This document shows, piece after piece, positions 50,043 to 59,844 of a stretch of 64,000 nucleotides of DNA. Source of the DNA: Mycobacterium sp. E3251 (GTDB lineage Bacteria > Actinomycetota > Actinomycetes > Mycobacteriales > Mycobacteriaceae). The translations under genes and the position numbers were made by a program. The stretch's first letter is position 1; each line of letters opens with the position of its first letter. The stretch lies in contig NZ_LZJF01000034.1 in NCBI RefSeq assembly GCF_001666835.1, forward strand, positions 62,001 through 126,000. The letters run 5' to 3'. Under the pieces are notes generated by a model, which ran no database searches, had not been told where the DNA came from, and saw only the letters and a list, made by a program, of their open reading frames with translations.

Positions 50043-51611
50043 TCAGGCCAGCCAGGCTGCGGCGTCGGGCGCGAGTTTGCCGTCGACCAGCGGGGCGCTG
50101 GCGACGATCAGCTCTCCGGGCGGCAGGGGGATCGGCCGGCGGCCGGCGTTCACCACGCACACCGCCCCGCCGCCGCGGCGCCGGAAGATCAGCGCATCGC
50201 GTGGCGCGTCCAACCAATCGATGTCCTCGCCGTCGAATTCGGGGCGCTCCTTGCGCACTTTGATGACGCGCTGGAAAAACGCGAAGGTCGACTCGGGGTC
50301 CGCGAGCTGCCTCTCGACGGTCAGTGCAGCCCAGTCTTGCGGCATCGGTAGCCACGTGTCGGGCGATGAGGAGAACCCGAACGGGGGAGCGTCGCCCGAC
50401 CACGGGATCGGGACCCGGCACTTGTCCCGGCCTCGCTCGGTATGCCCCGAGCGTTCCCATGTCGGGTCCTGCAGCACCTCGTCGGGTAGCTCGACGTCCG
50501 GCAGCCCGAGTTCCTCGCCGTTGTAGACGAACACCGCTCCCGGCAGCGCCAGCATCACCATCGCCATCGCGCGCGCCCGGCGCAGCCCGATCTCACCGTC
50601 GCCGTAGCGGGTGACCTCGCGGCCCACGTCGTGGTTGGACAATGTCCACGTGGGGGTGGCGTTCTCAATTGCCGTGGCCGCCAACGAGTTCTCGATCGCG
50701 TCGTGAATCTCGGCAGCGTCGAAGTCGATCTGCGCCAACCGGAAATTGAAGCCGAGGTGAAGTTCGTCGGGCCGCAGATACTCCGCCCACCGCATGTTGT
50801 CGGTCACCCACACCTCGCCGACGGTCACCGCCCCGGGATAGTCGTCGACGACCGAGCGGATGCCCCGGTGGATCTCGTGCACGCTCGGGTGATTGAAGCG
50901 CGGGTCGTCGTCGTTGTGGTGCAACACCCTGCTGTCGCCCCGCGCGTCGGGCAGGCCCGGCGGTTTCGCCATGCCGTGGGCCACGTCGATGCGGAACCCG
51001 TCGACGCCGCGTTCCAGCCAGAACCGCAGTGTCTTCTCGAAGTCGTCGAAGATGTCCGGTTGCTCCCAGTTCAAGTCCGGCTGTTCGGCGTCGAAGAGGT
51101 GCAGGTACCACTGGCCGGGATTGCCGTCCGGTTCGACCACCCTGGTCCAGGCGGGCCCACCGAACACCGACTTCCAGTTGTTCGGCGGCAGCTCGCCGTG
51201 GGCGCCGCGCCCGTCGCGGAAGAAATAGCGCTCCCGTGCCTCCGTGCCCCGACCGGCCGCCAGCGCGGCCTGGAACCAGGGGTGCGCCGAGCTGCTGTGG
51301 TTGGGCACCACGTCCATGGTGATCTTGATGCCCCGCTCGTGTGCGGCGGCCACCAGCCGCTCGAACGCCGCCATCCCGCCGAACAGCGGGTCGATGTCCC
51401 GGGGATCCGCCACGTCGTAGCCGTGGTCGGCCATCGGCGAGACGGTGACCGGGTTGAGCCAGATCGCGTCGACGCCGAGCCGTTCCAGGTGGTCCAGCCG
51501 GGCCGTCAGGCCGTCCAGATCGCCTACGCCGTCGCCGTTGCTGTCGGCGAACGACCGCGGATACACCTGATAGAAGACCGCGTTTGACCACCACGGCTTG
51601 GAGGAGCTCAT
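50043..51611 (-). CDS. aglA: Alpha-glucosidase AglA (GH13)
   Basis: 522 residues, GH13 alpha-amylase-family glucosidase. (beta/alpha)8 signatures: DVVPNHSS; GFRIDVAHG with nucleophile Asp209; VTVGEVWV with acid/base Glu266; TLSNHDVGR with Asp328. The N-terminus WWSNAVFYQVYPRSFADSNGDGVGDL has the calcium-loop-like DSNGDGVGD of oligo-1,6/alpha-glucosidases. Cytoplasmic (no signal). The ATG at 51611 is preferred; a GTG at 51644 would overlap the glbO stop. Follows glbO by 29 bases on the same strand, as Rv2470-Rv2471 do in M. tuberculosis. Confidence 0.94.
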   Translation of the reverse strand: MSSSKPWWSNAVFYQVYPRSFADSNGDGVGDLDGLTARLDHLERLGVDAIWLNPVTVSPMADHGYDVADPRDIDPLFGGMAAFERLVAAAHERGIKITMDVVPNHSSSAHPWFQAALAAGRGTEARERYFFRDGRGAHGELPPNNWKSVFGGPAWTRVVEPDGNPGQWYLHLFDAEQPDLNWEQPDIFDDFEKTLRFWLERGVDGFRIDVAHGMAKPPGLPDARGDSRVLHHNDDDPRFNHPSVHEIHRGIRSVVDDYPGAVTVGEVWVTDNMRWAEYLRPDELHLGFNFRLAQIDFDAAEIHDAIENSLAATAIENATPTWTLSNHDVGREVTRYGDGEIGLRRARAMAMVMLALPGAVFVYNGEELGLPDVELPDEVLQDPTWERSGHTERGRDKCRVPIPWSGDAPPFGFSSSPDTWLPMPQDWAALTVERQLADPESTFAFFQRVIKVRKERPEFDGEDIDWLDAPRDALIFRRRGGGAVCVVNAGRRPIPLPPGELIVASAPLVDGKLAPDAAAWLA

Positions 51612-51640
51612 CCCACCCCGCTCAGTTTCGTGGACCGACA

Positions 51641-52036
51641 TCACAAGGCCGCGTTGACCAGCGAGTGGGCGGCCATCTCAAGGTAATCGAGCAACTGACG
51701 CCGGTGCTCGTCGTCGAGGGTCTCCGAGTCGATCGAGGCGACGGCGATGTGCATGCAGCGCAGCCAGGCGTCGCGCTCGATGGGGGTGATGCGGAACGGG
51801 ACATGGCGCATCCGCAGCCGGGGATGACCCCGCCGGTCGGAGTAGGTGCGCGGGCCACCCCAGTACTGCTCGAGGAACATGCGCAACCGTTCCTCGGCGC
51901 CCGCCAAGTCGTCTTCGGGGTACAGCTGGCGCAGGATTTCGTCCTCGGCGACCTGGGCATAAAAGCGGGACACGATCGCATGAAAGGTTTCGGCACCGCC
52001 GACGGCGTCATAGAAGGACTGTGGCTCGGAATCCAT
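51641..52036 (-). CDS. glbO: Truncated haemoglobin GlbO (group II)
   Basis: 131 residues from the ATG at 52036 ([14 protein letters not shown]); an ATG at 52045 is also possible. Group II trHb: TyrB10 region [11 protein letters not shown], the Leu-Tyr pair QLYPEDDL, TrpG8-bearing segment [25 protein letters not shown] with the proximal His. It binds O2/NO and is expressed as a membrane-associated haem protein in M. tuberculosis (Rv2470). Divergent from the HNH gene. Confidence 0.96.
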   Translation of the reverse strand: MDSEPQSFYDAVGGAETFHAIVSRFYAQVAEDEILRQLYPEDDLAGAEERLRMFLEQYWGGPRTYSDRRGHPRLRMRHVPFRITPIERDAWLRCMHIAVASIDSETLDDEHRRQLLDYLEMAAHSLVNAAL

Positions 52037-52178
52037 CGCCTCCATTGTGGTCCATCGCGGCGGCGGCGGCCCGAGCCGGGCCGAGGACACAGCCGCTGTT
52101 CACCCGGACGACATGCCGTTCACCTGCAATAGGGGTGCGATTGGCGGCGAATCATGGTGGACTATCCGCGGAGGATCT

Positions 52179-52826
<648 letters not shown>

Positions 52827-52887
52827 CCAATCTCGTGTCCGGGTGTGCCGCGAGAACACCCAGTGGGATACGGTTTTCGTCGTGAGC

Positions 52888-53118
52888 ATGCTGGAGATTC
52901 ACGCGTACTTCATCGGGATACCGTTGCTGCTGGTGGCCGTGCTGGCGGTGCTGATCTGGTCGCACAAGGGACCGCACCCGGCGACCTACAAGCTGCCGGA
53001 GAAGTGGACGCATCCGCCGATCCTTTGGGCGGCCACGGACGAAGACGTCGGCCACACCCACGGCGGGCACGGCGGACACGAATTCTCAGTTGGAGGTGGC
53101 GCCAGTGGCACATGGTGA
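52888..53118 (+). CDS. Small single-span membrane protein, candidate aa3-type oxidase subunit CtaJ
   Basis: 76 residues from the ATG at 52888; a GTG at 52882 is also in frame. One TM helix near the N-terminus ([18 protein letters not shown]) then a cytosolic tail ([30 protein letters not shown]) and a His/Gly-rich end ([11 protein letters not shown]). Structural work on mycobacterial III2IV2 supercomplexes found small CIV subunits (CtaI/CtaJ) encoded in this neighbourhood; I assign this candidate from memory of size, TM layout and position. Overlaps the DUF5130 start by 14 bases. Confidence 0.6.
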   Translation: MLEIHAYFIGIPLLLVAVLAVLIWSHKGPHPATYKLPEKWTHPPILWAATDEDVGHTHGGHGGHEFSVGGGASGTW

Positions 53119-53572
53119 TGTGGCGACGAGGGAACCTGCCGAGCTGCCCAACGGCTGGGTGATCACCACCAGCGGGCGGCTCTCCGGGGTCACCGAGCCA
53201 GGCGAGCTCTCGGTTCATTTTCCGTTCCCGATCAAGGACCTCGTCGCCATCGACGACGCGCTGAAGTTCGGATCCCGGGCATCGAAGGCACGGTTCGCCA
53301 TTTACCTCGGTGACCTGGGCAGTGACACCGCCGCGCGGGCTCGCGAGATCCTGGCGAAGGTGCCCACCCCGGACAACGCGGTGCTGCTGGCGGTCTCGCC
53401 CGACCAGAAGGTCATCGAGGTGGTCTACGGCTCCCAGGTCCGCGGCCGCGGCGCCGAGTCGTCCGCGCCACTGGGCGTCGCCGCCGCGTCGTCGGCGTTC
53501 GAGCGGGGCGATCTGGTGGACGGACTGGTCAGCGCGATCCGCGTCCTCAGCTCGGGGATCTCCCCGGCCTAG
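53105..53572 (+). CDS. DUF5130 protein (Rv2468c-type)
   Basis: 155 residues from the GTG at 53105, which has GGAGG eight bases upstream; a TTG at 53090 gives a longer version. Sequence [56 protein letters not shown] ... [25 protein letters not shown] resembles the TPM/DUF5130 fold (phosphatase-like domain of Psb32/MOLO-1). No signal peptide or TM helix. Likely co-transcribed with the preceding small membrane protein. Function unknown. Confidence 0.85.
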   Translation: MAHGDVATREPAELPNGWVITTSGRLSGVTEPGELSVHFPFPIKDLVAIDDALKFGSRASKARFAIYLGDLGSDTAARAREILAKVPTPDNAVLLAVSPDQKVIEVVYGSQVRGRGAESSAPLGVAAASSAFERGDLVDGLVSAIRVLSSGISPA

Positions 53573-53597
53573 CGGCGTAGCCGGGCGCGGCGGGTCG
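53572..53597. repeat. Partial third copy of the 9.1-kb repeat
   Basis: The 26-base segment beginning at 53572 matches positions 1-26 of the 40-base repeat at 9111 with one mismatch (T for C). It begins with the G of the DUF5130 TAG stop codon and fills the convergent gap before pepN. Confidence 0.8.
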
Positions 53598-53608
53598 TCA
53601 CCGTCGGC

Positions 53609-56185
53609 CTAGTCGGTCGCGTCGAACTTGCGTGCCCGCAAGGCCCGCTTCACCCCGGCCTGGCCCTCGAGCACCAGCCGCCGCAACGCCGGCGGCACCT
53701 CGGGGGCGGACAGGAACTTGTCGGCGGCCGCGATGCCGGCCTCGCTGATGTTCCAGTGCGGGTACAGGCCGATCACCACCGTTTGCGCGACTTCGCTGGA
53801 ACGCCGCGCCCACACGCCCGGTATCGCCTCGAAGTAGCGGTCGGTGAACGGCGTGAGCAAGTCGTGCTGCCCGGCCGGGGCGAAGCCCGCGATGATGCTG
53901 CGGGCGGTGATGTTGGCCAGGGTGTCGTCCTCGATCACCGTGGTCCAGGCGTCCTCCTTGACCTGTGGCTGCGGCCGCGCCGTCGCCGCCTGGGCGCCGT
54001 TCCGCTTGCCGGCGGCGGTCGGATCGCGCTGGACCTCCGCGTCGATGAAGGGCGTGGCGGGCCCATCCGCGTCGATTTCCCCGGCGCTGGCGAGCGCGGT
54101 CACGATGCGCCACCGCAGGTCGGTGTCGATCTCGAGGCCGGCCAGCCCCAACTCGGCCGGGTCGTGGTCGAGCAGGTCCGCCAGCGCCACGACGTGCCGG
54201 GTGGACAGCACCGACGAACACAGGGTGTTGACGAAGGCGAGCTGGTGATCGGAGCCGGGGTTGGCGGCGCGCGCCAGCTCCAGCAGCCGATCGGCGAACT
54301 CCGGCCACCCGTGCTCGCGCGCCCAGTTCGGCTCGGCGTAGGAAGCCAGCGCCGTCTGCGCCTGCAGCAGCAGCCGCTGCGCCACACCGACCTCCGTTTC
54401 GGCGTGCACGCCGCCCGAGACCAGCGCCACGAAGTCGCGGGCGCGCAGTTCGGCCTCGCGTGTCATCTCCCACGCCGCCGACCACACCAGGGAGCGCGGG
54501 AGTGGCTCGGCGATGTCGGCGATCCGCCGCAGCGCCGTCCGCAGCGACTCGCCGTCCAGCCGCAGTGAGCAATACGTCAGATCGTCGTCGTTGACCAGCA
54601 CCAGCTGGCCACGCGAAACGCCAACGAGGGCAGGCACTTCGGTGACAGGACCCTCGACGTCGAGTTCTTCGCGCCGGACCCGCAGCAGCTTGCCGGCGCC
54701 ATCGTCGTCGTAGATCCCGATCGCCAGCCGGTGCACTCGGGTTTCACCGGCGCCCGGGGCGGCGCCACTCTGTGTCACCGCGAACCGGGTGAACCGGCCG
54801 TCCGCGTCAACATCGAAATCCGGCCGCAGCGTGTTCAACCCGGTCGTCTTCAACCACTGCCGGCCCCAGTCGGACAGGTCCCGGCCGGACGCCTTCTCCA
54901 GCGCGGCCACCAGGTCGTCGAAAGTGGCGTTGCCGAACGCGTGGGTGCGGAAGTAGTCGCGCAGCCCCGCCAGGAAGTACTCCAGCCCGACGTAGGCGAC
55001 GAGCTGTTTGAGGACGGACGCGCCCTTGGCGTAGGTGATGCCGTCGAAGTTCACCTCGACGGCGGCCAGGTCGGGGATATCCGCGGCTATCGGATGGGTG
55101 GACGGCAGCTGGTCTTGGCGGTACGCCCAAGACTTCTCGACCGTCGCGAACGTCGTCCAGGCCTCGGTGAATTCGGTGGCCTCCGCCTGGCACAGCACCG
55201 ACGCGAACGTCGCGAACGACTCGTTGAGCCACAGGTCGTCCCACCAGGTCATGGTGACGAGGTCACCGAACCACATGTGCGCCATCTCGTGCAGCACGGT
55301 TTCGGCGCGCCGCTCGTAAGAGGCCCGGGTGACCTTGCTGCGAAAGACGTAGTCCTCCAGGAAGGTCACCGCGCCCGCGTTTTCCATTGCGCCGGCGTTG
55401 AATTCGGGCACAAACAGCTGATCGTATTTGCCGAACGCATACGGCAGCCCAAAGTTCTTGTGGTAGAAGGCGAATCCCTGCTTGGTCTGGGTGAACAGCC
55501 GCTCGGCATCCATGTGGCGCGCCAACGATTCCCGGCAGAAGATGCCCAGCGGGATCTCGCCGTGTTCGTCGGCGTAGGTGTCCTTCCACTCGGCGTACGG
55601 GCCGGCGACGAGGGCCACCAGGTAGGTGCTCATCCGCGGGGTGGTGGCGAAGACGTGCACGCCGTCTTCGATGGACACCGTCGCGCCGTTGGAAACCACC
55701 TTCCAGTGTTTGGGTGCCGTCACCCGCAGGTCGAACGTCGCCTTGAGGTCGGGTTGGTCGAAGCAGGCGAACATGCGCTTGGCGTCGGCGGTTTCGAATT
55801 GCGAGTAAAGGTACGTCTCGTTGTCGACCGGATCGACGAAGCGATGCAACCCCTCGCCGGTGTTGGAGTAGCGGCAGTCCGCGTCGACCACGAGGACGTT
55901 GCGTTTCTCCAGACCGCGCAACGCGATGCCCGTCGATTCGTCGTAGCCGGATACATCCAGGTCATGGCCGTTGAGGCTGGCGCTGCGCACCGTCTCGGCG
56001 GCGAGGTCGATGTACGAGTCGGCACCGGGAAGCGCGTCGAACACCACCGTGGTGGTGGAGCGGAACGTCCGTTCGCCGGGTGCGCCGGAACCATCGGTGA
56101 CATCGAGGTCGATCTGGTAGCTGTCGACGGTGATCAGGGCGGCGCGTTCGACGGCCTGGTCCCGGGTGAGATTAGGAAGAGCCAC
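53609..56185 (-). CDS. pepN: Aminopeptidase N (M1 family)
   Basis: 858 residues. GAMEN substrate motif ([10 protein letters not shown], residues 262-271), zinc motif HEMAH (His299, Glu300, His303) with the third ligand Glu322 in LWLNESFA; typical M1 length. The GTG start at 56185 gives [18 protein letters not shown]. Cytoplasmic, removes N-terminal residues from peptides. The C-terminal ERAP1-like helical domain ends in [18 protein letters not shown]. Convergent with DUF5130 and divergent from the mycothiol reductase gene. Confidence 0.96.
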   Translation of the reverse strand: MALPNLTRDQAVERAALITVDSYQIDLDVTDGSGAPGERTFRSTTTVVFDALPGADSYIDLAAETVRSASLNGHDLDVSGYDESTGIALRGLEKRNVLVVDADCRYSNTGEGLHRFVDPVDNETYLYSQFETADAKRMFACFDQPDLKATFDLRVTAPKHWKVVSNGATVSIEDGVHVFATTPRMSTYLVALVAGPYAEWKDTYADEHGEIPLGIFCRESLARHMDAERLFTQTKQGFAFYHKNFGLPYAFGKYDQLFVPEFNAGAMENAGAVTFLEDYVFRSKVTRASYERRAETVLHEMAHMWFGDLVTMTWWDDLWLNESFATFASVLCQAEATEFTEAWTTFATVEKSWAYRQDQLPSTHPIAADIPDLAAVEVNFDGITYAKGASVLKQLVAYVGLEYFLAGLRDYFRTHAFGNATFDDLVAALEKASGRDLSDWGRQWLKTTGLNTLRPDFDVDADGRFTRFAVTQSGAAPGAGETRVHRLAIGIYDDDGAGKLLRVRREELDVEGPVTEVPALVGVSRGQLVLVNDDDLTYCSLRLDGESLRTALRRIADIAEPLPRSLVWSAAWEMTREAELRARDFVALVSGGVHAETEVGVAQRLLLQAQTALASYAEPNWAREHGWPEFADRLLELARAANPGSDHQLAFVNTLCSSVLSTRHVVALADLLDHDPAELGLAGLEIDTDLRWRIVTALASAGEIDADGPATPFIDAEVQRDPTAAGKRNGAQAATARPQPQVKEDAWTTVIEDDTLANITARSIIAGFAPAGQHDLLTPFTDRYFEAIPGVWARRSSEVAQTVVIGLYPHWNISEAGIAAADKFLSAPEVPPALRRLVLEGQAGVKRALRARKFDATD

Positions 56186-56225
56186 GCGTCCAACTTACGT
56201 GCCCGCCGCGCATCTCGGCCGGTGC

Positions 56226-56252
56226 GGGAACAGGGGCGCGGCGCCTACGGTT
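56226..56252 (+). promoter_or_regulatory. SigH-type promoter (GGGAAC - N18 - GTT)
   Basis: GGGAAC at 56226-56231 and CGGTT at 56248-56252 give the GGAA-N19-GTT arrangement of SigH-dependent promoters, ending 38 bases before the start of the CPWC protein. Rv2466c is part of the SigH disulfide-stress regulon in M. tuberculosis, so the assignment is consistent. Confidence 0.65.
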
Positions 56253-56290
56253 GTGCTGAACGGTGTACCGACCGACGAGAGGACTGCGCT

Positions 56291-56914
56291 ATGGCTGAGA
56301 AGGCTGCCGAGAAAGACCAAGCCGATTTCTGGTTCGACCCGCTGTGCCCGTGGTGCTGGATCACTTCGCGTTGGATCCTCGAGGTGGAAAAGGTCCGCGA
56401 CATCGAGGTGCACTTTCACGTCATGAGCCTGGCGATCCTCAACGAGAACCGCGAAGGCCTTCCCGACAAATACCGCGAAATGATGAAGCACGCCTGGGGT
56501 CCGGTGCGCGTGGCGATCGCCGCCGAGCAGGCCCACGGCGAGGGCGTGCTCGACCCGCTGTACACCGCCATGGGCACCCGGATTCACAACGAGGACAACA
56601 AGAACCTCGAGGAAGTCATCAAGTTGTCGCTCGCCGACGCCGGTCTGCCCGCGGAGCTCGCGGAGGCCGCGAACAGCGAGGCGTACGACGACGCCCTGCG
56701 CAAGAGCCACCACGCCGGCATGGACGCCGTCGGCGACGACGTCGGCACGCCGACCATTCACGTCAACGGGGTGGCGTTCTTCGGGCCGGTGCTCTCGAAG
56801 ATCCCCCGCGGCGAGGAGGCCGGCAAGCTATGGGATGCGTCGGTGACCTTCGCGTCCTACCCGCACTTCTTCGAGCTCAAGCGGACCCGCACCGAGAAGC
56901 CCGAATTCGACTGA
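56291..56914 (+). CDS. Mycothiol-dependent DsbA-like reductase (Rv2466c-type)
   Basis: 207 residues, thioredoxin fold with a helical insertion. Active site [13 protein letters not shown] (Cys19, Cys22) and the cis-Pro segment [19 protein letters not shown]. tuberculosis Rv2466c is a mycothiol-dependent oxidoreductase that activates the TP053 prodrug. Cytoplasmic, no signal peptide. ATG start; SigH-type promoter upstream. Confidence 0.95.
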   Translation: MAEKAAEKDQADFWFDPLCPWCWITSRWILEVEKVRDIEVHFHVMSLAILNENREGLPDKYREMMKHAWGPVRVAIAAEQAHGEGVLDPLYTAMGTRIHNEDNKNLEEVIKLSLADAGLPAELAEAANSEAYDDALRKSHHAGMDAVGDDVGTPTIHVNGVAFFGPVLSKIPRGEEAGKLWDASVTFASYPHFFELKRTRTEKPEFD

Positions 56915-56941
56915 TAGGCGGCCCGTGTAAGGATTGCGGGC

Positions 56942-57421
56942 ATGCGCGTCTACCTCGGCTCTGACCACGCCGGATTCGAGCTCAAGCAGCAGATCATCGA
57001 GCACCTCAAAGCGTCCGGGCACGAGCCGATCGATTGTGGCGCCTTCGCGTATGACGCCGAGGACGATTACCCGGCGTTCTGCATCGCGGCCGCGACACGC
57101 ACGGTGGCCGACCCCGGCAGCCTGGGCATCGTGCTGGGCGGTTCGGGCAACGGCGAACAGATCGCGGCCAACAAGGTGCCGGGAGCCCGCTGCGCGCTGG
57201 GGTGGAGCGTCGAGACGGCGACCCTGGCCCGCGAGCACAACAACGCGCAATTGATCGGGATCGGCGGTCGCATGCACACGGTCCCCGAGGCGTTGGCCAT
57301 CGTGGATGCCTTCCTGAGTGCGCAATGGTCCAAAGCCGAACGCCACCAACGACGTATCGACATCCTCGCCGAGTACGAGCGCACTCACCAGGCGCCGCCG
57401 GTGCCCGGCGCGCAGGGCTGA
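56942..57421 (+). CDS. rpiB: Ribose-5-phosphate isomerase B
   Basis: 159 residues. RpiB family: MRVYLGSDHAGFELKQQIIEHLKASGHEPIDCGA, LGIVLGGSGNGEQIAANKVPGARCALGWS, and HNNAQLIGIGGRM. Mycobacterial RpiB uses Glu in GNGEQIA as the catalytic base in place of the Cys of E. coli RpiB. Interconverts ribose-5- and ribulose-5-phosphate. Seven bases before nei2, likely one operon with the preceding reductase. Confidence 0.96.
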   Translation: MRVYLGSDHAGFELKQQIIEHLKASGHEPIDCGAFAYDAEDDYPAFCIAAATRTVADPGSLGIVLGGSGNGEQIAANKVPGARCALGWSVETATLAREHNNAQLIGIGGRMHTVPEALAIVDAFLSAQWSKAERHQRRIDILAEYERTHQAPPVPGAQG

Positions 57422-57428
57422 GGCGCGC

Positions 57429-58238
57429 ATGCCCGAAGGGCATACCCTGCACCGCCTGGCCCGGCTGCATCAGCGCCGCTTCGGTGGGGCGCCGGTGGCG
57501 GTGTCGAGCCCGCAGGGCCGCTTCGTCGATGCGGCCGTGGTGGACGGGCGCGTGTTGCGCCGCACCAGCGTCTGGGGCAAACACCTGTTCCACCACTACG
57601 GGCCCCATCAAGGCGGTCCGATCGTGCACGTGCACCTGGGCCTCTACGGCGCCTTCACCGAATGGCCGCGCGACGGAGCGGTCCTTCCCGAACCGGTCGG
57701 GCAGGTGCGGATGCGAATGGTCGGCGCCGACTACGGAACCGACTTACGCGGGCCGACGGTCTGCGAGGTGATCGACGAGGGCCAGGTTTCCGACGTGCTG
57801 GCCAAGCTCGGTCCCGACCCGCTGCGCAACGACGCCGATCCGTCCTGGGCGTGGAATCGAATCACCAAGTCCCGCAGGCCCATTGGTGCACTGCTGATGG
57901 ACCAGACCATCGTCGCCGGCGTCGGCAACGTCTATCGCAACGAACTGCTCTACCGCCACCACATCGACCCGTTCCGTGCCGGCCGCGACATCGGCGAGGC
58001 GGAGTTCGCCGCGGCGTGGACCGATCTGGTGGCGCTGATGAAGGTCGGCTTGCGCCGGGGCAAGATCATCGTGGTGCGGCCCGAACACGACCACGGGCCG
58101 CCGTCGTACCGGGCCGGGCGGCCCCGGACGTATGTCTACCGGCGCGCCGGCGAGGCCTGCCGGGTCTGTGGAGATTCGATCCGCACGGCCGTGCTCGAGG
58201 GGCGAAACGTGTTCTGGTGCCCTACCTGCCAGAAATGA
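57429..58238 (+). CDS. nei2: Endonuclease VIII-like DNA glycosylase Nei2 (Fpg/Nei family)
   Basis: 269 residues. Catalytic N-terminus MPEGHTLHRLARLHQ (Pro2 nucleophile, Glu3), H2TH region DQTIVAGVGNVYRNELLYRHHIDP, and a C-terminal zinc finger with CRVCGDSIRTAVLEGRNVFWCPTC. Removes oxidised bases and cuts by beta/delta elimination. Corresponds to Rv2464c. Confidence 0.95.
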   Translation: MPEGHTLHRLARLHQRRFGGAPVAVSSPQGRFVDAAVVDGRVLRRTSVWGKHLFHHYGPHQGGPIVHVHLGLYGAFTEWPRDGAVLPEPVGQVRMRMVGADYGTDLRGPTVCEVIDEGQVSDVLAKLGPDPLRNDADPSWAWNRITKSRRPIGALLMDQTIVAGVGNVYRNELLYRHHIDPFRAGRDIGEAEFAAAWTDLVALMKVGLRRGKIIVVRPEHDHGPPSYRAGRPRTYVYRRAGEACRVCGDSIRTAVLEGRNVFWCPTCQK

Positions 58239-58259
58239 CGGGCCGCGGTTCGCCGGAAC

Positions 58260-59450
58260 CTAGATGACGCCGAGCGCCGCGTAGACCTCGTTGCTCAGCG
58301 CCAGGCTGCGCGGGTCCGCGTTGGCCTTGGTGGCGTCGAACCGGTTCGCCACGTACGCGTAGCCGATCCGGTGTTCGAGATCGACGAACCCGAACGACCC
58401 CCCGAGGCCGCCGTGGCCGAAGATCCGCGGGTTGGGCCCGTTCACGCACCGCTGGTTGAGCATGTAGCCCAAACCCCAGCCGTGATCGGCGACCCGTGGC
58501 CCGAGCACCAAGTCGGTCTCCAGGCCACCCTGGCACTGCCGCACCAGCTCCATGTGCTCGCGGCTGAGCACCTTCTCCTGGGCGAGCGCGTTGTAGAACG
58601 TCGCCAATCCCAGGGCGGACACTTGCCCGTTCGTGCCGGGAAACTCGAGTTCGCGCCACAGCTGCAGGTCGTGGGAGCCCAGCTCGTCGTCTGGCGCGAA
58701 ACCCATGGAGATCGACAACCCCGCCTTCGGGTGCTCGGCCAGGCTGGTCGGGTAGCCGGGCGCTTGCGCGTCGGCCAGCAGGTCGCGGGCGTGCGGCTTG
58801 TTCACCCGCTCGGCGCAGCGGCGTTGTTCGGCCAGGGGCAGCCCGATGTGGACGTCCGCGCCGAACGGTTCGGCGATCTCGGTGCGCAGGTACTGGCCGA
58901 TCGTCCGGCCCGTGACGCGGCGGAATACCTCGCCGACGATGAATCCGAAGGTGGTCATGTGGTAGCCCTGGGCGGTGCCGGGCTCCCAATATGGTTCCGC
59001 GGCGGCAAGCTGCGCGCAGACGAAGTCCCAGTCGGCGACGTCTTCCCAGCGCATCCGGGTGCGGGGGCCGATCACGCCGGACCGGTGGCTCATCACCATC
59101 GCCAGCGTGATGTCTTGTTTGCCCGCCTGGCCGAACTCGGGCCAGTAATGGGCCACGGGGGCCTGCAGGTCCAGCTCGCCGCGGTCGGCCAGCTGGTGGA
59201 CACAGGTGGCCGACAGGCCCTTGGTGCCGGACAACACCGTGGTCAGGGTGTTCTGCTGCCAGGGTCGGGTACGGGCCGCGTCGGCCCAGCCGCCCCAGAG
59301 ATTGACGACGAGGGACCCGTCTAACCACACTGCGACGGCCGCGCCAACTTCATCGCCCAGCGCGAAGTTGCGCTCGAAAGCGTCGCGCACCCCGACGAAG
59401 TCCGACGCGCATGAGCCACGGATTGCCGCGTCCGTTGTTAGGTCGCTCAT
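58260..59450 (-). CDS. lipP: Beta-lactamase-fold esterase LipP
   Basis: 396 residues, serine hydrolase of family VIII esterase type. Active-site LSGTKGLSA (Ser74-x-x-Lys77), second-site Tyr in the EPYWEPGTAQGYHMTTFG region. The C-terminus GHGGLGGSFGFVDLEHRIGYAYVANRFDATKAN carries the Gly-rich KTG-equivalent. ATG start is clear. Follows Rv2463 in order. Substrate probably a short-chain ester. Confidence 0.9.
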   Translation of the reverse strand: MSDLTTDAAIRGSCASDFVGVRDAFERNFALGDEVGAAVAVWLDGSLVVNLWGGWADAARTRPWQQNTLTTVLSGTKGLSATCVHQLADRGELDLQAPVAHYWPEFGQAGKQDITLAMVMSHRSGVIGPRTRMRWEDVADWDFVCAQLAAAEPYWEPGTAQGYHMTTFGFIVGEVFRRVTGRTIGQYLRTEIAEPFGADVHIGLPLAEQRRCAERVNKPHARDLLADAQAPGYPTSLAEHPKAGLSISMGFAPDDELGSHDLQLWRELEFPGTNGQVSALGLATFYNALAQEKVLSREHMELVRQCQGGLETDLVLGPRVADHGWGLGYMLNQRCVNGPNPRIFGHGGLGGSFGFVDLEHRIGYAYVANRFDATKANADPRSLALSNEVYAALGVI

Positions 59451-59482
59451 GGCGCCTTTCTATGGAGCAGATCCTCACCCCG

Positions 59483-59553
59483 AGCGGGCGACGGGAATCG
59501 AACCCGCGTAGCTAGTTTGGAAGACTAGGGCTCTACCATTGAGCTACGCCCGC
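59483..59553 (-). tRNA. tRNA-Gly (TCC)
   Basis: Acceptor GCGGGCG/CGCCCGC; anticodon stem CTAGT/ACTAG; loop CTTCCAA with anticodon TCC; T-arm CGGGTTCGATTCCCG. T73 is followed by CG, so CCA is not encoded. Confidence 0.96.
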
Positions 59554-59701
59554 ATGTGCCAGTCGAGCGTGACTGTAGCTGTCGACGAAGATCAAATCTA
59601 ATCGACGCGGTCTTGTGATCGCTCCGTGAGGGTCCGCGAGGTCGTCGCGAAGCCTGTGGCCAACCCGCACGCGAGGGGCCTTAGGATCATCGAGGTCAGC
59701 G

Positions 59702-59778
59702 CGGGGTGTAGCGCAGCTTGGTAGCGCATCCGCTTTGGGAGCGGAAGGCCGCAGGTTCAAATCCTGTCACCCCGACCA
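59702..59778 (+). tRNA. tRNA-Pro (TGG)
   Basis: Acceptor CGGGGTG/CACCCCG, anticodon stem TCCGC/GCGGA, loop TTTGGGA with anticodon TGG, T-arm CAGGTTCAAATCCTG, A73 and an encoded CCA. The tig gene starts 67 bases downstream. Confidence 0.97.
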
Positions 59779-59844
59779 GCACGACCCCGTGCCGCATGCA
59801 CACGGCCCACCGAACGCCAGGAACGACCACCGAGGAGCACCCCC

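Noticed and set aside
53598..54572. 324-codon minus-strand frame in pepN
   Set aside because: Arg/Gly-rich shadow of aminopeptidase N in another frame; pepN has the full M1 motifs.
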